Source: JADGGV01 sp035715725
Lineage (GTDB): Bacteria > Gemmatimonadota > Gemmatimonadetes > Longimicrobiales > RSA9
Direction: 5' to 3'
Assembly: GCA_035715725.1 (NCBI GenBank)
Contig: DASTKT010000134.1
Span: 1-7,058 of the forward strand
Length of the DNA: 7,058 nucleotides
The position numbers and the translations under genes are program-made. Every line of letters begins with the position of its first letter. Within the stretch, counting starts at the first letter, position 1. Positions 1 through 5,898 of this stretch are shown here, piece after piece. The notes under the pieces are model-generated. The model saw nothing but the letters and a program-made list of their open reading frames with translations, made no database searches and was not told where the DNA came from.

Positions 1-103
1 CGGCCCGGGGTCGGGCGACGCACGCCGATCCCGGGATCATCCCGTCCGTCCGGTCGCGGTCCGTCCATCGCGTCGACCGCCCCTCCGCCGCGGGCGCCGC
101 GCT
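1..103. other. Short gene-free flank downstream of the propeller gene
   Basis: This GC-rich stretch lies just beyond the stop codon of the minus-strand propeller gene, and I see no coding region in it. It contains a perfect 12-base palindrome, GATCCCGGGATC, at 27-38. It also has a tandem-like pattern of GTCC/GTCCGTCC words around 45-66. No T-run follows the palindrome on the minus strand, so I do not call it an intrinsic terminator. A palindrome of this length can occur by chance in DNA this GC-rich. Confidence 0.4.
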
Positions 104-3100
104 TCACCGCACCTCCGCGGAGACCCGCGGCCGCCCGGCCATCTTCTGGTTCACCGCCGCCACCGGCCCGCCGACGATCCCGTCCAGCTCGGAGCCGAGC
201 CGCGCCACCTCGCCCTCGAGCTCGGCCAGGACGGCGAGCTGGCCGTCGGTCGGGGGCGCGCTGGCGCCGTCGATCGCGAAGCCGAGCGACTGCAGCAGCT
301 CGCGGGCGCGGGGCACCTGGCGGTAGCCGAACGTCGGCGTCGGGCGGGTGAGCTTGTCCCGCAGCTCCTTCAGCCGGTCGGTCGCCGCGCGGACGTCGGC
401 GAGGATCGCGGCGTCGGCGCCGGCGGGCGGGGCGGCCTTCTCCGCGGCCGCGGCGGCGCCGGGCGCGCCGGCCGCGGCGCCATCGGCGGCTGGGGCCCCG
501 CCGAGCTGCCGGTCGAGCGCCGCGAGCTGCCGCTGCAGGCTCTCGGTGCGGCCGACGATCTCGTTCATGCGGCCGACGAGGTCGCGGATCTCGAGGCCGG
601 TCTTCACCTGTACGGCGTAGTCGGCGGCGGAGAGCTGGACGCGCGGGTCGGGCTCGATCTTCACGGGCGCCTTCAGCTCGGCGCCGCCGGCGGTGAGCGT
701 CACGGTGTAGTCGCCGGGCGCGGCGGTGGGGCCGAGGCCCATGCGCCGGAAGAAGCTCTCCTCGCCGCCGGGGCGCGCGGGCGCGCCGGGCACGGGCTTC
801 GGGCCCTCGTAGCGCAGGTCCCAGGCGACGCGCTCGAGCCCCTTCCCCGAGGCCGTGTCGTGGAGCACGCGGACGACCGTGCCCGCGGCGTCGCGCACCG
901 TGAGCGTGACGGGCGTCGGCTTGTCCGCCTTCAGCGAGTAGGTGATCAGCGCGCCGGCCGGCGGGTTCTGGCCGACCCAGGTCGCCGAGCCGAGCTCGGC
1001 GGCGCGGTCCCACGGCTGCCAGCGGACGGCGGGGCGGACGTCGAACAGCCTGGCCGGCGCGCCGGCGGCGGTGACGGCCGCGAGCTGCTGGAGCGGCGTG
1101 GCGTCGTCGAGGATCCAGGCGCCACGGCCGTGGGTGGCCAGGATGATGTCGTTGTCCCGCGGGTGGACCTTGATGTCGCGGACGGCCACGGGGGGCAGCC
1201 CGTTGCGGATCGAGACCCAGCGCTTGCCGCGGTCCCAGGACGCGAAGACGCCCAGCTCCGTGCCGGCGTAGAGCAGCTCCGGGTTCTTCGGATCCTCCCG
1301 CACGACATGGACATAGCCCTTCGGCGGGAGGCCGGCGGCGATGTCCGTCCAGCTCTTCCCGAAGTCGGTCGTGACGTAGGCGTGGGGCGCGAAGTCGTTC
1401 ATCTGGTGACGGTCGACGGCGACGTAGGCGGTGCCCGCGTCGCGGTGCGAGGCGTCGATGCGCGAGACCCAGGAGTTCGGCAGGTAGCGCGGGATGTTCT
1501 TCGTGACGTTCGTCCACGTCTTGCCGCCGTCCTGCGTGACCTGGACCAGCCCGTCGTCGGTGCCGACCCAGATGACGCCGGCGGTGACGGGCGACTCGGC
1601 GATCGTGAGGATCGTGTTGTGGAACTCGGCGGCGGTGTTGTCGACGACGATGTCGCCTCCGGAAGACTGCTGCTGCGACTTGTCGTTCGTGGTGAGGTCG
1701 GGCGAGATCTCCTGCCACGACTGGCCGTAGTCGGCGCTCTTGAAGAGCACGTTGCCGCCGAAGTAGACGACCTTCGGGTCGTGCGGCGAGACGAGGATCG
1801 GCGAGTCCCAGTTGAAGCGGTACTTCACGTCGGCCAGCGCGCCGCCGAAGGAGCCGTAGAACTTCGGGTACGGCTGGATGTTGCGGTTGCTGCCGGAGCG
1901 CGTGTCGTTGAGCGAGATCGCGCCGCCCTGGAGGTTGTTGTAGACGAGCCAGGGCTTGTCGACGACGGGGACGGCGTAGAAGCCGTCGCCGCCGCCGACC
2001 GTGAACCAGTCGTCCTTCATGGGGCCGTCGTTGTGCGCGGTCCGGCTCGGGCCGCACCACGTGCCGTTGTCCTGGAGCCCGCCGCAGATCGTGTACGGCC
2101 GCTCCATGTCGAAGTCGACGTGGTAGAACTGCGAGAGGACGACGTTGTTCAGGATGTTCCAGGTCTTCGCCTGGTCGTCGGAGAGCTGGAAGCCGCCGTC
2201 GCTGCCGGAGAGGAGCCGCTTCGGGTCGGTCGGGTCGATCCAGAACGACTGGTGGTCGCCGTGGATGCCGCGGCCGATGTTCTTGAACGTCTTCCCGCCG
2301 TCCTCCGACATCTGGAGCGAGCCGGAGAGCGCATAGACGCGGTCGGCGTTCTGCGGATCGACGCGGATGTCGGCGTAGTAGAAGGGGCGGAAGTTGATGT
2401 TGCGGTCGTCGGAGACCTTGCGCCACGTGTCGCCGCCGTCGTCGCTGCGGAACAGCTCGCCCTGCGTCTTCGTCTCCGTGATCATGTAGACGACGTCGGG
2501 GTTGCTTCTGGCGACCGCGACGCCGATCCGGTCCATCGGCTCCGTCGGCATCCCCTTCCCGGTCAGCTTCTCCCAGGTCGCGCCGGCATCCCGCGAGCGG
2601 TACAGCGCGGTGCGCCCGGCGCCGGAGTCGAGCCGCCACGGCTTGCGGCGGAAGGTGTACATCCCGGCGTAGAGGACCCGCGGGTTGTCCGGCCGCATGG
2701 CGACGTCGGAGCAGCCCGTGTCCTCGTCCAGGAAGAGCACCTTCTGCCAGCTCTTCCCCGCATCTCCCGTCCGGAAGACGCCTCGCTCGGCGTTCGGGCC
2801 CCAGGCGTGACCGAGCGCGCAGACGTAGGCGACGTCGGGGTCCCTCGGGTCCACGACGATCCGCTTGATCCGCTCCGAGTCGTCCAGCCCCAGATGCGTC
2901 CAGTGCTCGCCGCCGTCCGTCGAGCGGTACACGCCGTCGCCGAAGGAGGCGCTGTTGCGCGGGTCCCCCTCCCCCGTCCCGACCCAGACCACGTTCGGAT
3001 CCGACGGCGCCAGCGTGATCGCGCCGATCGAGTAGACGGCCTGGTCGTCGAAGAGCGGCTTCCACGTCGTGCCGCCGTTCGTCGTCTTCCAGATGCCGCC

Positions 3101-3340
3101 GTCGGCGCCGCCGATGTAGAACGTCTTCGGGTCGCCGGGCACGCCCTCGATCGCGGTGGTGCGCCCACCCATGTTCGCGGGCCCCACCGAGCGCCACTTC
3201 AGCCGGGCGACGAGCGCCTGCTCGGGCGCGGCCGGCCGGGCACTGGCCTGCGCGGTGGGGAGCTTCTGGGCGTCGGCGGCGACGGCGGCCAGGAGGAGCG
3301 CCGTCGCGGCGACGAACGGCACGCGCGGGAACGTGCGCAT
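104..3340 (-). CDS. Exported Asp-box (BNR)/VPS10-sortilin-like beta-propeller protein
   Basis: This is a 1078-residue secreted or periplasmic protein of the WD40/YVTN/BNR-like group, often annotated 'glycosyl hydrolase' or 'VPS10 domain-containing'. Residues 1-24 form a signal peptide: basic start, hydrophobic core at about 9-21, and an Ala-Asp-Ala site before Gln25. Eleven Asp-box motifs (S/T-x-D/N-x-G-x-T-W type) start at about residues 86, 140, 191, 249, 299, 345, 387, 535, 602, 657 and 701, which implies one large or two stacked beta-propellers. Residues 765-900 look like an Fn3-type domain ending in 'GDYTVTL'. Residues 905-945 and 975-1000 are helical, probably coiled coil, separated by an Ala/Gly/Pro-rich linker at about 947-975. 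The ATG start has GGAG eight bases upstream. The gene appears monocistronic, since a probable terminator separates it from the Uma2 gene upstream. I see no catalytic residues that prove glycosidase activity. A binding, sorting or peptidase-linked role is equally possible, and the true substrate is unknown. Confidence 0.92.
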   Translation of the reverse strand: MRTFPRVPFVAATALLLAAVAADAQKLPTAQASARPAAPEQALVARLKWRSVGPANMGGRTTAIEGVPGDPKTFYIGGADGGIWKTTNGGTTWKPLFDDQAVYSIGAITLAPSDPNVVWVGTGEGDPRNSASFGDGVYRSTDGGEHWTHLGLDDSERIKRIVVDPRDPDVAYVCALGHAWGPNAERGVFRTGDAGKSWQKVLFLDEDTGCSDVAMRPDNPRVLYAGMYTFRRKPWRLDSGAGRTALYRSRDAGATWEKLTGKGMPTEPMDRIGVAVARSNPDVVYMITETKTQGELFRSDDGGDTWRKVSDDRNINFRPFYYADIRVDPQNADRVYALSGSLQMSEDGGKTFKNIGRGIHGDHQSFWIDPTDPKRLLSGSDGGFQLSDDQAKTWNILNNVVLSQFYHVDFDMERPYTICGGLQDNGTWCGPSRTAHNDGPMKDDWFTVGGGDGFYAVPVVDKPWLVYNNLQGGAISLNDTRSGSNRNIQPYPKFYGSFGGALADVKYRFNWDSPILVSPHDPKVVYFGGNVLFKSADYGQSWQEISPDLTTNDKSQQQSSGGDIVVDNTAAEFHNTILTIAESPVTAGVIWVGTDDGLVQVTQDGGKTWTNVTKNIPRYLPNSWVSRIDASHRDAGTAYVAVDRHQMNDFAPHAYVTTDFGKSWTDIAAGLPPKGYVHVVREDPKNPELLYAGTELGVFASWDRGKRWVSIRNGLPPVAVRDIKVHPRDNDIILATHGRGAWILDDATPLQQLAAVTAAGAPARLFDVRPAVRWQPWDRAAELGSATWVGQNPPAGALITYSLKADKPTPVTLTVRDAAGTVVRVLHDTASGKGLERVAWDLRYEGPKPVPGAPARPGGEESFFRRMGLGPTAAPGDYTVTLTAGGAELKAPVKIEPDPRVQLSAADYAVQVKTGLEIRDLVGRMNEIVGRTESLQRQLAALDRQLGGAPAADGAAAGAPGAAAAAEKAAPPAGADAAILADVRAATDRLKELRDKLTRPTPTFGYRQVPRARELLQSLGFAIDGASAPPTDGQLAVLAELEGEVARLGSELDGIVGGPVAAVNQKMAGRPRVSAEVR

Positions 3341-3348
3341 TGGAGCGG

Positions 3349-3352
3349 CTCC
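3349..3352 (-). promoter_or_regulatory. Shine-Dalgarno of the propeller gene
   Basis: On the minus strand this reads GGAG, followed by eight bases and then the ATG at 3340-3338. It supports that ATG as the start, as does the signal peptide that begins there. No convincing -35/-10 pair stands out further upstream. A TTGCAT word lies at about 3409-3414 on the minus strand, but it has no good -10 partner. Confidence 0.6.
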
Positions 3353-3468
3353 GGGTGGTGGAAAACGATTCGGTTGGATGCGCTACGATGACTTCGGTGG
3401 GGGCGGCAATGCAAGTCTGTCTTCAGGGCGGGCGGGGCGGCGCGGTTGCGGTCGCGAAGGGAAAAGTG

Positions 3469-3489
3469 TCACACGAAGGCGCGAAGCCG
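3469..3489 (+). repeat. Left arm of a 21-base inverted repeat
   Basis: This arm begins TCACACGAAG and ends CGCGAAGCCG, with G at the single central position. Its reverse complement recurs at 3653-3673 with one mismatch out of 21. Words of the 'CACGAAGRCGCGAAG' kind resemble dispersed intergenic repeats that I recall from other high-GC genomes. Membership of such a family is inference here, because only this one pair is visible. Confidence 0.75.
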
Positions 3490-3536
3490 CAGAGAGTTGC
3501 CGCGCAGTTGAGAGTTACAGGGGGATGTGATAATGA

Positions 3537-3570
3537 GAAGCCCCCGGGGAACGCAGCCCCCGGGCGCTTC
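3537..3570 (-). terminator. Strong GC-rich hairpin, probable terminator of the Uma2 gene
   Basis: The outer stem pairs GAAGC with GCTTC (5 bp). After one C-C mismatch, an inner stem pairs CCCGGGG with CCCCGGG (7 bp), around an 8-base loop AACGCAGC. Read on the minus strand, the stem is followed by TCATTATC, which is moderately T-rich but not a clean T-run. It sits about 160 bases downstream of the Uma2 stop and before the propeller gene, so it would insulate the two. On the plus strand it is followed by GATTCCTGAATC, which has no T-run. The structure is certain from the sequence; the terminator role is inferred. Confidence 0.6.
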
Positions 3571-3652
3571 GATTCCTGAATCACAACAGATTCATCCGAT
3601 GCAGGCCCGGCACGTCCGCCGCGTACGCCGGCATCGCGGCTTCCACACTCCC

Positions 3653-3673
3653 CGGCTTCGCGTCTTCGTGTGA
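3653..3673 (-). repeat. Right arm of a 21-base inverted repeat
   Basis: Read on the minus strand, this arm begins TCACACGAAG and ends CGCGAAGCCG. It matches the left arm at 20 of 21 positions, with A in place of G in the centre. It lies about 60 bases downstream of the Uma2 stop codon. The two arms enclose 163 bases that include the terminator-like hairpin, so the whole unit spans 205 bases. Confidence 0.75.
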
Positions 3674-3732
3674 CCCTGTTGGGACGTAGGGTCGCCGGCG
3701 AAGCCCGGGCGCGAGCGCGGCGGGCTCGACCG

Positions 3733-4299
3733 CTACGGCTCGAGCTCGACGCCCTCGTAGATCTCCTCGAGCGAGAGCTGGAGCTCGGGGCAGGGGACGG
3801 CGACCCGGCCCGCGCCGGTGATCTCCTCGCGCCGCCAGCTCGCGTCCGCGTCCCGCCAGTGCCGCTCGACGTGGCGGCGCGCCTGGTCCACGATCAGGTA
3901 GGCCCGCACGGACGGCATCCGCGTATAGGCCAGGAGCTTCTCGCGGCGGTCGACGGCCATGGTGGAGGGAGACGTCACCTCGACGACGAGGCAGGGCGCG
4001 CGCTCCATGACGGGGCTCTCGGGCGGCTCGTCGCACACGACCATGACGTCGGGATAGTAGATCGCGTCCTCGGCGGCGCGGAGCTTCACGTCGGACATCT
4101 GCACCCGGCAGGGGCCGCCGCGCGCCACGCTCCAGAGGTGGGCGAAGATGTTTCCGGCGATCCGGTTGTGGCGTACCGTCGCTCCGGTCATCGCGAACAG
4201 CTCGCCGGCGACGTACTCGTGGCGCAGCTCCGCACTCTCCTCTCGGCGGAGGTACTCGCGGACGGTGAGCGGCGGCGTCCCGCGGCCGGGCGTGGTCAT
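3733..4299 (-). CDS. Uma2 family (DUF820) endonuclease-like protein
   Basis: This complete 188-residue protein is a typical length for the Uma2/DUF820 family, which has a PD-(D/E)XK restriction-endonuclease-like fold and is usually present in many copies in cyanobacteria and some other phyla. Family signatures appear in order: 'TVREYL' at residues 12-17, 'RHEYVAGELFAM' at 26-37, 'YYPDVMVV' at 81-88 with the likely metal-binding Asp84, 'LVVEVTSPST' at 104-113 with Glu107, Asp117 and Lys121 in the conserved D-x-x-x-K spacing, and 'VRAYLIVD' at 131-138. All expected catalytic-type residues are present, so it is probably intact. Cleavage substrates for this family are poorly defined and its biological role is uncertain. 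The ATG start fits the family's N-terminus but has no clear Shine-Dalgarno. It is transcribed away from the helicase operon, and the hairpin at 3537-3570 probably ends its transcript. Confidence 0.9.
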   Translation of the reverse strand: MTTPGRGTPPLTVREYLRREESAELRHEYVAGELFAMTGATVRHNRIAGNIFAHLWSVARGGPCRVQMSDVKLRAAEDAIYYPDVMVVCDEPPESPVMERAPCLVVEVTSPSTMAVDRREKLLAYTRMPSVRAYLIVDQARRHVERHWRDADASWRREEITGAGRVAVPCPELQLSLEEIYEGVELEP

Positions 4300-4478
4300 G
4301 GGTGCACGATGCGATCACCGGCGGCGCGCGGCCATAGCAAAATCGGCGGGCGCGGTGGAGGCGCGCGCGGGCGAGCGGTGTAGCAGAACGGGTGGTCGCG
4401 GCGCGACGATCCGCCCGGCGCGGGACCGGACGGCGGGCGCCCGCGGCGGAGACCGTTTCACGTACCCAGGAGAAGCCG
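4300..4478. promoter_or_regulatory. Divergent spacer between the Uma2 gene and the XPB-like operon
   Basis: If the helicase starts at its TTG, 178-179 bases separate the two divergent starts, so promoters for both directions should lie here. The only A/T-rich patch is CCATAGCAAAATC at about 4333-4345. On the minus strand it reads TTTTGCTATGG, an extended -10-like word about 35-40 bases upstream of the Uma2 ATG, but I see no -35 partner. A perfect 12-base palindrome GCGGGCGCCCGC lies at 4433-4444, about 35 bases before the helicase start. It could form a leader hairpin or be an operator, or be chance in such GC-rich DNA. I cannot assign a plus-strand promoter. Confidence 0.4.
4468..4472 (+). 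promoter_or_regulatory. Shine-Dalgarno deciding the helicase TTG start
   Basis: AGGAG is followed by six bases (AAGCCG) and then the in-frame TTG at 4479-4481, which is near-ideal spacing. The alternative in-frame GTG at 4392 has no comparable site. It would also add 29 residues rich in Arg, Ala and Gly that look like non-coding GC-rich DNA rather than a conserved domain. Confidence 0.7.
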
Positions 4479-5888
4479 TTGCCCGATCCGGAGATCCATT
4501 ACCGCCACGGCCTGGCCGTCCTGCGTCACGTGCGGGAGGCGCCGCGCTGGATGGAGTACGACGCGCGGCTGGAGGCGTACACGGCGCCGGGGCACCGGCT
4601 CCCCGAGCTCCAGGCGTGGGCGGCGGAGCGAGGCCTCGCCGCCGAGCCGGCGGACGCCGGGGCGGAGCCGGCGCCGCTCTTCGACCCGCGCCGGCCGCGG
4701 GAGTACCAGTCGGAGGCGGTGGAGCGGTGGCGGGCGGCGGCGGGCCGGGGGAGCGTGGTCCTGCCGACGGGGGCGGGGAAGAGCTTCGTCGCGGTGCTGG
4801 CGATGCACCGGCTGGGCGGCGGTGCGTGCGTCGTCGCGCCGACGCGGGCGCTGGTGGCGCAGTGGTACGGGCAGCTCGCGGATGCGTTCGGCGCGGAGCG
4901 GGTGGGCGCGTACTACGGGGACGAGAAGGAGGTGCGGCCGCTGACGGTGACGACGTATCACTCCGCGTTCGCGCTGCTGGAGCGCTGGGGCGCTTCGTTC
5001 GGGCTGCTGGTGCTGGACGAGGCGCATCACCTGGCGGACACGGCGGCGGGCGAGGCGAAGGCGTGGCACGACGCGCTGCGGATCGCGCCGGCGGCGCACC
5101 GGCTGGGGCTGACGGCGACGTACCCGGACGGCCGCGACGCGGAGCTGCGGCGACTCGTCGGGCCGGTGGTCTACCGGCGCTCGATCGCGGAGATGGCCGA
5201 CGCGGAGCTGGCGGGGTTCGTGGTGGAGCGTCGCTTCGTGACGCTGACGCCGGCGGAGCGGCGGCGCTACGACGAGCTGAGCGCGGCGTACGAGGGGTTC
5301 GTGGCGGCGCGGGGGTATCGCGCGCGGCACGAGGATGCGACGGACGCGTGGCGCATCTTCATGGCGGAGACGCGGCACTCGCCGGCGGCGCGGCGGGCGT
5401 TCCGGGCGTACCGCGAGCGGGAGCGGATCGTCGCGCTCGCGGAGGCGAAGCTGCGGGAGGCGGGGCGGGTGCTGCGGCTCTTCCCGGCGGAGCGCGCGCT
5501 GCTCTTCTGCGGGAGCGCGGAGTCGGCGGAGCGGGTGTCGCGGCGCTTCGCGGTGCCGATGATCTCGATGGAGACGCCGGCGTCGGAGCGGAAGGCGCTG
5601 CTGGACCGGGTGGCGGCCGGGGAGGTGCGGGCGGTCTCCAGCGTGCGGGTGCTGGACGAGGGCTGGGACGTGCCGTCGGCGAAGTTGGGGATCGTGCTGG
5701 GCGACACGACGCGGGGGAGCCCGCGGCAGCACGCGCAGCGGCTGGGGCGGCTGCTCCGGCGGCAGGGCGAGAGCGTCGCCTCGCTGTTCGAGATCGTGGT
5801 GGCGGGGACGCACGAGTTCTACGCGTCGCAGAAGCGCGGCCGGGGCGTGCGGCGCCCGCCGGACGCGCAGCTCGGGCTCGGGCTGTAG
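4479..5888 (+). CDS. XPB/Rad25-type DEAH superfamily 2 DNA helicase
   Basis: This is a 469-residue ATP-dependent DNA helicase/translocase, numbered from the TTG start (498 residues from the GTG at 4392). An N-terminal region at about 20-60, with 'WMEYDARLEAYTAPGH', resembles the small damage-recognition domain of archaeal XPB. Then follow the Q-type motif 'REYQSEAV' (74-81), Walker A 'LPTGAGKS' (95-102), motif Ia 'APTRALVAQW' (120-129), the DEAH box 'LDEAHH' (179-184), motif III 'LTAT' (211-214), motif IV 'LLFCGS' (341-346), motif V with 'DEGWDVPS' (393-400) and motif VI 'QHAQRLGRLLRR' (417-428). The charged helical stretch at about 255-330 sits where XPB has its thumb (ThM) insertion. The classic R-E-D motif after motif III is not obvious; 'YPDGRD' stands there. 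The gene is followed after 10 bases by a Bax1/DUF790 nuclease gene, which favours an XPB-like DNA repair role over a restriction-type helicase subunit. All core ATPase motifs are intact. Chromosomal DNA repair is inferred from archaeal precedent. Confidence 0.9.
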   Translation: MPDPEIHYRHGLAVLRHVREAPRWMEYDARLEAYTAPGHRLPELQAWAAERGLAAEPADAGAEPAPLFDPRRPREYQSEAVERWRAAAGRGSVVLPTGAGKSFVAVLAMHRLGGGACVVAPTRALVAQWYGQLADAFGAERVGAYYGDEKEVRPLTVTTYHSAFALLERWGASFGLLVLDEAHHLADTAAGEAKAWHDALRIAPAAHRLGLTATYPDGRDAELRRLVGPVVYRRSIAEMADAELAGFVVERRFVTLTPAERRRYDELSAAYEGFVAARGYRARHEDATDAWRIFMAETRHSPAARRAFRAYRERERIVALAEAKLREAGRVLRLFPAERALLFCGSAESAERVSRRFAVPMISMETPASERKALLDRVAAGEVRAVSSVRVLDEGWDVPSAKLGIVLGDTTRGSPRQHAQRLGRLLRRQGESVASLFEIVVAGTHEFYASQKRGRGVRRPPDAQLGLGL

Positions 5889-5891
5889 AGG
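5888..5891 (+). promoter_or_regulatory. Shine-Dalgarno of the Bax1-like gene, overlapping the helicase stop
   Basis: GAGG begins at the last base of the helicase TAG stop codon. It is followed by seven bases and then GTG at 5899-5901. The overlap of stop codon and ribosome binding site suggests translational coupling of the two genes and supports this GTG as the start. Confidence 0.6.
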
Positions 5892-5898
5892 CGACGCC

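Larger units (their letters stand above)
3341..3732. other. Gene-free spacer holding inverted repeats and a hairpin
   Basis: About 390 bases separate the start of the propeller gene from the stop of the Uma2 gene, both on the minus strand. This stretch is visibly richer in A/T than the flanking genes in 3455-3545 and 3565-3600. The open frames crossing it lack plausible ribosome binding sites and domain signatures, and they run through the repeats, so I call no gene. It contains a 21-base inverted repeat pair at 3469-3489 and 3653-3673, a strong hairpin at 3537-3570 and a small GATTC/GAATC inverted repeat at 3571-3582. The promoter of the propeller gene must lie in its left part, if that gene has its own promoter. 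Confidence 0.7.

Noticed and set aside
27..38. Palindrome GATCCCGGGATC as terminator or operator
   Set aside because: There is no T-run and no loop, and a 12-base palindrome is plausible by chance in this composition.
860..3391. 843-residue plus-strand open frame opposite the propeller gene
   Set aside because: It is antisense to a clear gene with a signal peptide and Asp boxes. Its product is biased to Arg, Val, Asp, Ala and Gly with no domain pattern, as expected from the complement of GC-rich codons.
3340..3579. 79-residue plus-strand frame in the spacer
   Set aside because: It starts at a TTG overlapping the propeller start, has no ribosome site or known domain, and runs through the left repeat arm and the hairpin.
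3469..3673. CRISPR array or transposon ends
   Set aside because: There are only two arms, in inverted orientation, with no regular spacers and no transposase gene between them. A non-autonomous element remains possible and is listed as a finding instead.
3581..4318. 245-residue minus-strand frame overlapping the Uma2 gene
   Set aside because: It is a different frame from the one carrying all Uma2 motifs, its product is Arg/Pro-rich, and it reads through the right repeat arm.
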